Below, in pieces: positions 8,708 through 16,951 of a stretch of 42,479 nucleotides of DNA; within the stretch, counting starts at the first letter, position 1, and each line of letters opens with the position of its first letter. This DNA comes from Prevotella sp. UBA2444 (GTDB lineage: Bacteria > Bacteroidota > Bacteroidia > Bacteroidales > Bacteroidaceae), in contig DDQK01000042.1 of assembly GCA_002342665.1 (NCBI GenBank), positions 1 to 42,479 on the forward strand, in the 5' to 3' direction. Both the position numbers and the translations under genes were made by a program. The notes under the pieces are model-generated. The model did no database searches. It worked only from the letters and a program-made list of their open reading frames with translations, and was not told the origin of the DNA.

Positions 8708-11134
8708 CTATTTCACAGATATTTTTTCTGTTATAGTTCTGTCTCCTACTTTTGCCCTAACAATATAAACACCAGACCTCCAGTTACCTGTAAAAAGAGT
8801 CGCATCTCTGCCTTTAATATGATTACTGTATACTTGTTCTCCACTAAGAGTTTCATGGACTTCCAGAGTCCACTCTATATTATCGGTCGAATTATTAAGA
8901 GACGTATTATTACCTTCCGCACAGATTTCATCGTCATCTTCATTTACAACAGAAATAACATGTTCGATGCCGTCAGAAGTTATTAACAACGCTAAAGAAG
9001 AACTATTTCCATTATTGGGAATTGCCTGGAAACGTATATCGCAATCAAAACAGTTAGATCCTTCTTTTCCCCGTAACCTCAAGATAAATGGAATACCACC
9101 AGACATATAAGGCAGGGAAAAAGTTAATAAGTTATTCTGATTATAATATATATCATTGGGAGTTGCACTTGGCCAGGATATATCCATTCCAGGAAGAAAG
9201 TTCGAATTTACCATAACTTTACACCCTTGGTGTACATAATGGTATATTTGAGGATTGATCGTTGTTGAAGCAATGGCAGGATGATGTACACCGTAATAAT
9301 CACACTCCTCTTGGCTATACGTTGCATAAAAATCGACACCTAAAATGATTTTTTTTGTACGCGTTGCTATTAATTGGCCTCCAAAATAAATATTTGCGAC
9401 TAAATCGCTATAGGCATTGGTCATGTTTACAGGCTTCTTTGTGAGAGTTATCTGATTAGTTAATGGATAATTACCATGCTTCTCAATGAAGGTATTGATA
9501 AAACCATCAAGTGACCATACAACACTACATCCTGACGGTAAATGGTCGATATAATATGTTTGGCTATCATTACAGATTAATGAAGCACCACTTATCTCAG
9601 GAATTGAAGCTTTCACAGCTGCATATGCATCTACCAAGCCATGCCCATAGGTAGTATTATAATACAGCCCGCCTAACGGCCTGGCCGTTGAGCACAAAAT
9701 CGACCTTACTTCTTTCTCTTTCAAGTCTGGATTTAAGGAAAGCATTAAGGCTGCTACACCAGCAACCTGAGGACAAGCCGCAGAAGTTCCACCAAAAGCA
9801 GAAGTATAGTTCCCCAAAGCATTGTATCCCTTCGAGCCCATTCTGTCTGTTGTATAAACATCTCCTTGCAAATTTGTGTTTCCACTTGGAGCAACCAAAT
9901 CTAGTTCTGGACCACGGCAGCTATAATACCAAATACTACCATACTTGTCAATTGCTCCAACAGCAATAACCTTATTTATATTTGCAGGAAATGCAACGCT
10001 CAAATCTGAAATAGAATTACCTGAAGCACATACCACCACAGTACCCTGTCCATTTCTTCCATATTCAATAGCATCTGATATTGCGTTTTCAATGTACTCT
10101 GAGTAAGAGAAGCCCATTGAGCAACTGATAACATCTGCCATCCCAACTGTATATGCCCATGTAATTGCTGTGCTAATATCTGAATCATAGACATAAGGGA
10201 TTCCTCCAAATGACTGAGGACGAACATTGACAGGAAGTATTTTTACGCCACTGGCTATACCCTTTATACCTATGTTATTATCCTTGGCTCCGATGATTCC
10301 TGCACACGCAACACCATGTCCTTTAGTGTCTACATAGTGATCTCCATTATAATATAAATCATAATCATTAATAGGCTCCCCATTCCCGCTAGAATAACCT
10401 ATAGTATATCCATTAAGAACATTACCCGATAAATCCTCATGGTTATGTTCTACACCTTCATCAATAACTGCAACCCGAATGTTAGGACTGCCACTTACAA
10501 GACTCCAAGCTGGCTCCACATTTATATCAATCCCCGAGCTGCCACCTGTTTGCCCAGAGTTGTGAAGATAGTACTGTTGAGAATATAATGTATTATAGAA
10601 TTGCGCACTTGACAACTTCAAGGGCTCACACCATTCTACATCGCTGGAATTGCATATAGATTCATTTAGTTTTAATACCTCTGTTGCATTATCCACATTG
10701 CAATCTACTTTATAAATTGAATTCACGACTTCCGATAACGAAAGGTAATCCCGGTATTTCTGTAAAAGCGGTTCTATTGAATAACCGGCTTTCATTTTTA
10801 ATGCCAGCTTGGGAGTAATAAATAACGTGTTTCCAAACTTGTCCTTGTATCTTTCTGAAAAATAGCTTCCTTTGCTAATATTGATCTTTGATATATACAC
10901 AAGGCAAGTGCTATCCGAGAACATTTTCATTACTTGCTTATCAGAATTGGATCCGTTTTCTCTGAAACTATTTATTTGTTGCTTGAATAAGTCTTTATCC
11001 TTAGCCTGCACATAATACACAGAAGAACTATCTGGAACTAATTCGATAAATATTCTTTTATACATATAGCCCTGTTGAGCAAATGACTGTATAGTTAACG
11101 ATAAAAAGAGTAAAATGAACAAATATCTTTTCAT
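8708..11134 (-). CDS. Secreted S8 subtilisin-like protease with T9SS sorting domain
   Basis: An approximately 808-residue protease. In order: signal peptide (ending SFAQQ), propeptide (about 20-185), S8 catalytic domain and a C-terminal extension. The catalytic triad is visible: Asp in VAVIDEGVEH near 222, His in KGHGVACAG near 272 and Ser in GGTSAACPQVAG near 449, with the oxyanion Asn in CASGN. The last 80 residues, ending in SGVYIVRAKVGDRTITEK, fit a type A T9SS sorting domain, so the enzyme is probably exported to the cell surface. I preferred ATG 11134, preceded by GAGAAG, over 11146. The gene is AT-rich compared with the suf genes. It is flanked by a DUF3244-like gene and the propeptide-like lipoprotein. 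Confidence 0.92.
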   Translation of the reverse strand: MKRYLFILLFLSLTIQSFAQQGYMYKRIFIELVPDSSSVYYVQAKDKDLFKQQINSFRENGSNSDKQVMKMFSDSTCLVYISKINISKGSYFSERYKDKFGNTLFITPKLALKMKAGYSIEPLLQKYRDYLSLSEVVNSIYKVDCNVDNATEVLKLNESICNSSDVEWCEPLKLSSAQFYNTLYSQQYYLHNSGQTGGSSGIDINVEPAWSLVSGSPNIRVAVIDEGVEHNHEDLSGNVLNGYTIGYSSGNGEPINDYDLYYNGDHYVDTKGHGVACAGIIGAKDNNIGIKGIASGVKILPVNVRPQSFGGIPYVYDSDISTAITWAYTVGMADVISCSMGFSYSEYIENAISDAIEYGRNGQGTVVVCASGNSISDLSVAFPANINKVIAVGAIDKYGSIWYYSCRGPELDLVAPSGNTNLQGDVYTTDRMGSKGYNALGNYTSAFGGTSAACPQVAGVAALMLSLNPDLKEKEVRSILCSTARPLGGLYYNTTYGHGLVDAYAAVKASIPEISGASLICNDSQTYYIDHLPSGCSVVWSLDGFINTFIEKHGNYPLTNQITLTKKPVNMTNAYSDLVANIYFGGQLIATRTKKIILGVDFYATYSQEECDYYGVHHPAIASTTINPQIYHYVHQGCKVMVNSNFLPGMDISWPSATPNDIYYNQNNLLTFSLPYMSGGIPFILRLRGKEGSNCFDCDIRFQAIPNNGNSSSLALLITSDGIEHVISVVNEDDDEICAEGNNTSLNNSTDNIEWTLEVHETLSGEQVYSNHIKGRDATLFTGNWRSGVYIVRAKVGDRTITEKISVK

Positions 11135-11167
11135 ATCGCTTCTCATCTATTTATTCACTTTTTTCAT

Positions 11168-11527
11168 TTACAAAAGAATATAACCTATAAAGTAATAAGT
11201 AGATGCCACAAAACGGATGTCATACTCACCTTCAAGCCATGAAGGAAGAATGATTTGTGTGGAACCTCCTGGAATGTAGTCGGTATAGACAACAGCCCCT
11301 GATTCGTCACGTAACTCCAACGAATAATCGATAGGAGTAGCAGGAAAAAAAAGATTGTTTTCATCTAAAGTAATAGCAAAAGGACGCATAGGAGCTTTCG
11401 TATTTCCTTCACTTGCTTCATCTTCATCAATAATATGCAGGATTAATTGTAGGGGATTTCCTGCATAAACACTCTCAACTACTGTCCCTCCCAGTAGTAA
11501 ACTAAATACTAATAATAATTTCTTCAT
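11168..11527 (-). CDS. DUF3244-like small exported protein
   Basis: A 119-residue exported protein with signal peptide MKKLLLVFSLLLGGTVVESV. The mature part is a short beta-sandwich-like sequence: SLELRDESGAVVYTDYI, then a Gly/Ser turn and WLEGEYDIRFV. This resembles DUF3244 proteins of Bacteroidales, which also look like isolated T9SS sorting-domain folds. Function is unknown. It is first in the protease transcript, directly after a strong promoter and 33 bp upstream of the subtilase, so it may assist or be cleaved by the protease (inference). Confidence 0.6.
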   Translation of the reverse strand: MKKLLLVFSLLLGGTVVESVYAGNPLQLILHIIDEDEASEGNTKAPMRPFAITLDENNLFFPATPIDYSLELRDESGAVVYTDYIPGGSTQIILPSWLEGEYDIRFVASTYYFIGYILL

Positions 11528-11563
11528 CTCTACACAAATTTGGTTTAGCAAAAAAAGATTGTG

Positions 11564-11595
11564 CAAAGATAAACTAATAGTAAGATAAATCCAAA
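11564..11595 (-). promoter_or_regulatory. Promoter of the DUF3244-subtilase cassette
   Basis: Minus-strand TTTG (11592-11595), 20 bp, TATCTTTG (11564-11571): a perfect two-part promoter 36 bp before the first cassette gene. It makes the cassette transcriptionally independent of sufB. Confidence 0.8.
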
Positions 11596-11646
11596 AACAA
11601 AGCTGAAAGGTTTCCTTTCAATCCCCATTTAGCACGAAAGAGATGA

Positions 11647-13290
11647 TTATTTAATTGCCCATATCAGATTATCAAAGTCCTTGGGTGATCCTGATATGCC
11701 AAAAACTCTTTCAAGCAAACGCTTTCGCATGTTGGATGCATAACCATCCGTAATACCAGTCAAACGACATATGTCTGAAGGAGGGAAATGAACCCTCAGC
11801 AAAAGACAAACATCGTACTCAATAACTTTAAGTGTGTATCTGTCTGTGTTCAGCGTAGAATAGAATTGTGGCAATTCCTGATTGATCAATTCTTGGAGTT
11901 CCCTAAATTCCTCTAAAGACGCTAAATGAGGAGGATTTGCATTGGCAGAAGCCTTTAACCTTTTAACTATTGAAGAATCCGTTAACCTTGTTTCAAGTTG
12001 TTGTTTCCTTGTTTGTTCCATTTTGCTTTGATATTCAACAACCCTGCACTGCAAGTTGTAAATTTCTTCATTCTTGTTCTTGATGATATCTTCTGACATT
12101 TGCTGTTCTTCACGCAACCTGAGTAATTCTCCTTGTGCTTTACCTAAGTCTTTCAGATCCTGTCGATACAGTCGGAGTTCTTCCTCCTTTTTGTTTCGAT
12201 ACTCAGAAAACATATATAATGAAAGCACTATCAAGATAGTCACGACAGAAATAATAATTATTATTGCGGTATGTGCTCGTTCTGCCTTCACCCTATTCTG
12301 CTCTGCTAGTAATTTGTTATGATTATAATTATATGACGCTTGCAACATCTGGATGTTCTGCATTTCAGAAAGAGAATAAGCTGAATCATTTAAATCATAT
12401 CCCATGTCTGCATATTTTGCAATGGAATCTGACTGATGCCTCAAATGATAAACCGCTTGAAGACCTTTGCATCCTGCTATTTTCTGATTGAGTGTGGATG
12501 CGGTATTCAATAACTCTCTAAATAATAACTCTGCCGAATCTATTTTTTCGACAGCAAGATAGTACTCACCTTTTATATAATAATATATTTCACGTCCTTT
12601 ACGGATCTTTCCTTGACTATCAAACAAACCTGAATATCTTTCATATAAATCAATATATTTTTTTGCCTTAACTGTATCACCTTTTTTAATTAATGATGTA
12701 ATAGCGCCACAAAGAGATTGGACACTGCGATCAACTCTTCCTATTTTTAGAAAAAGATCAGACACATACTCTTCTATGAAAATTACAGAGTCCACTTCAT
12801 TGATCTTTCTATAAACACTGGCATGATTCGCCAAACACTCAATATACATTAAAGTGTCTTTAGCCCTCTTTGCATAATAACCAGCTTTCCGCAATTCCGT
12901 TAGTTGGCTTTGTGGCTGAATTTGTGCATCATACACGCTTGCGGTCTGAGCAAAAACCCTACTAAGAGTCTTGTAGTCACAGTCCTGACTGGTAGTATCG
13001 GCACAATCCGCTGCGACCAGATAAGTCTCTAATGCTCTGGGAAGTTCACCTAAATCAAAATAAGTGCGGCCAAGAATATAATATGCTCTCATCCTCTCAT
13101 TGGCAGTACCATGCTTATCGAAATACTCCACGAGGGCCTCGGCCAAGGAGTCGTTGCACATCACGTTGTCGGAACGGTTAGCCTCCTCCAGCTCAATAAG
13201 CTGGGAGCGCATCATACTGCCATCCTCAGAGCAGCTAAGGAACAGGCAGAGGGTAATGGTTAATACCAGGCAGTACTGTAACTTTCGCAT
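11647..13290 (-). CDS. Membrane-anchored TPR protein with C-terminal HTH
   Basis: About 547 residues. The N-terminus has a signal sequence with a lipobox-like FLSCSED (Cys20). Residues about 40-330 contain TPR-like helices (AYYILGRTYFDLGELPRALE and others). A transmembrane helix lies near 338-358 (a run of Ile/Val), then a coiled coil, then a C-terminal helix-turn-helix (PPSDICRLTGITDGYASNMR). Proteins of this shape are membrane-spanning regulators in Bacteroidales, with periplasmic TPRs sensing a signal. It lies 36 bp after sufB and before the protease cassette, which it may control (inference). The first 70 or so codons are GC-rich like the suf genes and the rest is AT-rich, suggesting a recombinant gene. 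Confidence 0.75.
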   Translation of the reverse strand: MRKLQYCLVLTITLCLFLSCSEDGSMMRSQLIELEEANRSDNVMCNDSLAEALVEYFDKHGTANERMRAYYILGRTYFDLGELPRALETYLVAADCADTTSQDCDYKTLSRVFAQTASVYDAQIQPQSQLTELRKAGYYAKRAKDTLMYIECLANHASVYRKINEVDSVIFIEEYVSDLFLKIGRVDRSVQSLCGAITSLIKKGDTVKAKKYIDLYERYSGLFDSQGKIRKGREIYYYIKGEYYLAVEKIDSAELLFRELLNTASTLNQKIAGCKGLQAVYHLRHQSDSIAKYADMGYDLNDSAYSLSEMQNIQMLQASYNYNHNKLLAEQNRVKAERAHTAIIIIISVVTILIVLSLYMFSEYRNKKEEELRLYRQDLKDLGKAQGELLRLREEQQMSEDIIKNKNEEIYNLQCRVVEYQSKMEQTRKQQLETRLTDSSIVKRLKASANANPPHLASLEEFRELQELINQELPQFYSTLNTDRYTLKVIEYDVCLLLRVHFPPSDICRLTGITDGYASNMRKRLLERVFGISGSPKDFDNLIWAIK

Positions 13291-13326
13291 TTTAGGGTAC
13301 AAAAGTTGTTATATAGGGCGCAGGAC

Positions 13327-14790
13327 TTATCCCACCGTCCCCTCAAGCGAGACGCTCAGCAGTTTCTGAGCCTCGACGGCGAACTCCATCGGCAGCTTCT
13401 GGATGACCTCCTTGGCATAGCCGTTGACGATGAGCCCCACGGCCTGCTCCGTCGGTATGCCGCGCTGATTGCAGTAGAAGAGTTGGTCTTCGCTGATCTT
13501 GCTCGTCGTGGCTTCATGCTCAAATATGGCCGTGTCGTTGTGCACGTCCATATAGGGGAAGGTATGAGCGCCGCAGTCGGAGCCCAGCAGCAGGGAGTCG
13601 CACGAGGAGTAGTTGCGGGCATTGTCGGCAGTGGCAGCAGCACGCACAAGGCCGCGATAGGAGTTCTGCGAATGGCCTGCTGAGATGCCCTTCGAGATGA
13701 TGGTCGACTTGGTGTTCTTGCCGATATGAATCATCTTCGTTCCCGTGTCTGCCTCCTGATAGTTGTTGGTGACGGCGACGCTGTAGAACTCGGCCTGCGA
13801 ATTGTCGCCACGGAGGATGCACGAAGGATATTTCCACGTGATAGCGGAGCCCGTCTCCACCTGTGTCCACGAGAGTTTGGAATCGACGCCACGCAGGTCG
13901 CCGCGCTTCGTCACCAGGTTCAGCACACCTCCCCTGCCCTGCTCGTCGCCTGGATACCAGTTCTGGACGGTAGAATACTTCACCTCTGCACGGTCCTTGA
14001 CGACGATTTCCACGATAGCGGCATGCAACTGGTTCTCGTCGCGCATCGGGGCCGTACAACCTTCGAGATAGGAGACATACGAATCGTCGTCGGCGATGAT
14101 GAGCGTACGCTCGAACTGTCCCGTATTACGGGCGTTGATGCGGAAATAGCTGCTCAGCTCCATGGGACAACGGACACCCTTAGGGATATAGACGAAGCTT
14201 CCGTCGCTGAACACGGCCGAGTTGAGGGCTGCGAAGAAATTGTCGCGGTAGGGCACCACCGTGCCTAAGTACTGGCGCACCAGTTCGCCGTGCTCCTTGA
14301 TGGCTTCGCCGATTGAGCAGAAGATGACGCCTTTCTCGCGCAGTTTCTCCTTGAAAGTGGTCTTCACCGAGACAGAATCCATGATAGCATCGACGGCCGT
14401 ATTGCCTGAAAGTGCCAGACGCTCCTCGAGGGGGATGCCCAGCTTGTCGAAGGTCTTCTCGAGCTCGGGGTCGATTTTTTCGGGCTGCCCGAAATTTCCG
14501 GATTTTCCGGGTTTTTGGGCAGTGGGATCAGCATAGTAGCTGATGGCCTGATAGTCGATGGGGGGCACATGGACATGCCCCCACTTCGGCTCCGTCTGTT
14601 CCTGCCAGTATCTGAAGGCCTTCAGACGGAACTCGAGCATCCACTCGGGCTCTCCCTTCTTCTGGGAGATGAGCCTGACCACTTCCTCGTTCAGGCCTAC
14701 GGGTATGATTTCTGTATGCACATCGGTGGTGAAGCCGAACTCATACTTCTGCTCCGCCACCTGTCGTACGTATTGATTCTTTTCTTCCAT
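13327..14790 (-). CDS. sufB: Fe-S cluster assembly protein SufB
   Basis: SufB, 487 residues, is the main scaffold of the SufBC2D complex on which new Fe-S clusters form. The N-terminus [15 protein letters not shown] and the beta-helix core with [29 protein letters not shown] and [19 protein letters not shown] are diagnostic. It has a promoter at 14798-14829. Instead of running straight into sufC it is followed, 36 bp on, by the TPR-HTH regulator. Confidence 0.98.
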   Translation of the reverse strand: MEEKNQYVRQVAEQKYEFGFTTDVHTEIIPVGLNEEVVRLISQKKGEPEWMLEFRLKAFRYWQEQTEPKWGHVHVPPIDYQAISYYADPTAQKPGKSGNFGQPEKIDPELEKTFDKLGIPLEERLALSGNTAVDAIMDSVSVKTTFKEKLREKGVIFCSIGEAIKEHGELVRQYLGTVVPYRDNFFAALNSAVFSDGSFVYIPKGVRCPMELSSYFRINARNTGQFERTLIIADDDSYVSYLEGCTAPMRDENQLHAAIVEIVVKDRAEVKYSTVQNWYPGDEQGRGGVLNLVTKRGDLRGVDSKLSWTQVETGSAITWKYPSCILRGDNSQAEFYSVAVTNNYQEADTGTKMIHIGKNTKSTIISKGISAGHSQNSYRGLVRAAATADNARNYSSCDSLLLGSDCGAHTFPYMDVHNDTAIFEHEATTSKISEDQLFYCNQRGIPTEQAVGLIVNGYAKEVIQKLPMEFAVEAQKLLSVSLEGTVG

Positions 14791-14797
14791 TGGGGTG

Positions 14798-14829
14798 CAA
14801 AGGTACGAATAAGTGAGCGAAATACCAAA
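14798..14829 (-). promoter_or_regulatory. sufB promoter, nearly leaderless
   Basis: Minus-strand TTTG (14826-14829), 20 bp, TACCTTTG (14798-14805). The -7 box ends only 7 bp before the sufB ATG, so the mRNA should have almost no leader. The -33 element abuts the stop of the phosphatase gene. Confidence 0.8.
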
Positions 14830-14830
14830 T

Positions 14831-16936
14831 TTATTTGGATTTTTCCGAACGTGAGTCGCTATAGGCGCAGCCCAAAGGACGCCACTCGATGGCCAGCATC
14901 GTCAGGTCGTCGCTCTGCTCGGCATCACCCACGAAGCCTTTCACGGCCTCAGTCATACGCTCTACAACGGTCTTGGTGGAGCGAGTGCCTTCAGCCATCA
15001 GCCGACTGGCGACTTGTTCCATGCGCTCCTCACCGAACTGCGCCTGTGCCGCGTCTTCAGCCTCGTTGAGTCCGTCGGTATATAGGAAGATGATGTCGCC
15101 GGGCTGCAGCACCGTCTCCTGCACGGTGAAGTCGATTTCTGGCATCAGCCCTGCCGGCAAGTTGGGGTCGCAGGGCAGATAACTCAGCTGCTTACCTATC
15201 AGCAGAGGCGGGTTATGGCCTGCATTGCAGTACAGCAGACGGCCGTCGGCAAGGTCGAGGATGCCCACGAAAAGCGTTACGAACATGGCAGCTTCATTTC
15301 CTTCAACCTGCGCCTCGTTGATAACCCTTACAATATTCCCCGGATCGGATACATGTGCCGAAATGTTGCGGAACAGAGAACGGGTGGTGGCCATCACCAG
15401 AGAGGCCGGCACGCCCTTGCCCGACACATCGCCGATGCAGAAGCAGAGCCGGTCGCCGCGCTCTGGAGAATGCATGATATAGAAGTCGAACAAGTCGCCG
15501 CCCACATCCTTGGCCGGGGTCAGCGAGCCAAAGATGTCGATATCGCTGCGCTCCGGATAGGGTGGAAATGTCTTGGGCAGCATCGACATCTGTATGTCGT
15601 GGGCAATCTTCAGCTCGTTCTCGATAGAGGCCTTCTCGGCAGTAGTAGCCCTGAGTTCCTCCATATAGGTCGTGAGCGAGTGCTGCATGTCCTCGAAGGA
15701 GTCGCGCAGCACGCGTATCTCGTCGTTATGCTTGCTCTTGGGCAGCGGTGCATTGAAGTTACCCCTGGCCACCTCGTTGACAGAATCGGCCAATTGCCTG
15801 AGAGGCTTCGTCACTTGCCGGATGATGATGCTACCGACGATACGCACCACGAGCATAGCCAGGGCTATCAGCAGCAGCATGGCCACACCCAGCGCCATGC
15901 CGATGCCGTCGATCATCAGCCAAGGCACTACCAGCGCCAGCGACCAGTTGGTATTCTCGACGGGGGCATAATAGACGTAGGCGCTCATCCCGCTGTCATC
16001 GAACAGGTCGAAGGACTTCGGCTTGCCCAGAGGGTCGCAATACATACCCTTACGGCCTGCCACCATCTGCCGCCCTACATAGTCGTCAATAGTATCTTTG
16101 GTCGTCTTGGCCAGTTCGAAATAGTTCTGCCTGAGCACGAGCGATGTATCAGGATGGGCCAGGAACGTGCCGCCGTCATCGATGATGAAGCTGGTGCTCA
16201 CGATACGCCAGCCACGACTCAGTCCTGCCTGGTAACCTCGGGCAAAGTCCTCTGTTGACTCTGATCCGTCTACACTGGTTTCGATACTATCACCAAGCAA
16301 GTTGAATCCGTTTACCAATCTCTTTGAGAACCAATCCAAGGACAAGTCCACTCCCAATATGCCCACCGTGACGCCTTGGGCGTTGTGGATGGGCACGAGA
16401 TAAGACACCTGCGGATTTACCGAGTCGCCATGCTCGAAGAAGGGTTTCGACCAATAGCTGCTGTCGGCCTTGAGAGCCTCCACGAACCAGTCGGCCTTCA
16501 GGTAGTCATGCCGGCTGCTGCCCAGCACTTGTCGCCTGACCTTGGCTGTGGTGTCTCTGTAGGCGTACGGGCAAAACCAGCGACCTTTCTGCGGATAGTA
16601 GTTGGCTATGAAGCTGAGGCCGCAACTGCGGATGTAAGGATTCTGAGCCACCACCTGCTGCATGATGTCGCCTATCCTGTCGGGCCGTGAGAGGTTGGCC
16701 TCTATCTCCGACACATGGTTCTCAGCACCAGCCGACACTCCATTGAGGATCTTGCTCACCCTGACGCTGGTATTGACGAGATAGCTTTTGTAGAGGTCGT
16801 TCTCCTCCATCATGACGAACGACTTGGCAAACGTGTAGATAGCATACGACGCGAGGCCCATTACGATGAGCTGAGTGAAAGCTATCCAGCGCGTCAGGCG
16901 CCTGGAAAAAGAATGTATCTTGCCCTTCTTCCCCAC
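14831..16936 (-). CDS. SpoIIE/PP2C-type phosphatase with Cache sensor and HAMP
   Basis: A 701-residue membrane signalling protein. In order: transmembrane helix near 17-37, periplasmic Cache-like sensor (including [12 protein letters not shown]), second transmembrane region near 330-355, HAMP linker, short coiled coil and a SpoIIE-type PP2C phosphatase. The phosphatase shows [38 protein letters not shown] and [10 protein letters not shown]. It probably dephosphorylates an anti-sigma-antagonist-type partner in response to an outside signal; no partner is encoded nearby. The only start in frame after the infB stop is GTG 16936, following AGGA. It lies 15 bp after infB, so it should share the rimP-nusA-infB transcript. 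Confidence 0.88.
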   Translation of the reverse strand: MGKKGKIHSFSRRLTRWIAFTQLIVMGLASYAIYTFAKSFVMMEENDLYKSYLVNTSVRVSKILNGVSAGAENHVSEIEANLSRPDRIGDIMQQVVAQNPYIRSCGLSFIANYYPQKGRWFCPYAYRDTTAKVRRQVLGSSRHDYLKADWFVEALKADSSYWSKPFFEHGDSVNPQVSYLVPIHNAQGVTVGILGVDLSLDWFSKRLVNGFNLLGDSIETSVDGSESTEDFARGYQAGLSRGWRIVSTSFIIDDGGTFLAHPDTSLVLRQNYFELAKTTKDTIDDYVGRQMVAGRKGMYCDPLGKPKSFDLFDDSGMSAYVYYAPVENTNWSLALVVPWLMIDGIGMALGVAMLLLIALAMLVVRIVGSIIIRQVTKPLRQLADSVNEVARGNFNAPLPKSKHNDEIRVLRDSFEDMQHSLTTYMEELRATTAEKASIENELKIAHDIQMSMLPKTFPPYPERSDIDIFGSLTPAKDVGGDLFDFYIMHSPERGDRLCFCIGDVSGKGVPASLVMATTRSLFRNISAHVSDPGNIVRVINEAQVEGNEAAMFVTLFVGILDLADGRLLYCNAGHNPPLLIGKQLSYLPCDPNLPAGLMPEIDFTVQETVLQPGDIIFLYTDGLNEAEDAAQAQFGEERMEQVASRLMAEGTRSTKTVVERMTEAVKGFVGDAEQSDDLTMLAIEWRPLGCAYSDSRSEKSK

Positions 16937-16951
16937 TCCTGTCTCAGAATA

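Noticed and set aside
13520..14059. Same-strand overlapping frame within sufB
   Set aside because: Arg/Gly-rich out-of-frame reading of sufB.
15215..16258. Open frame of 347 codons antisense to the SpoIIE-type phosphatase
   Set aside because: No plausible domain; the opposite strand shows clear Cache, HAMP and PP2C motifs.
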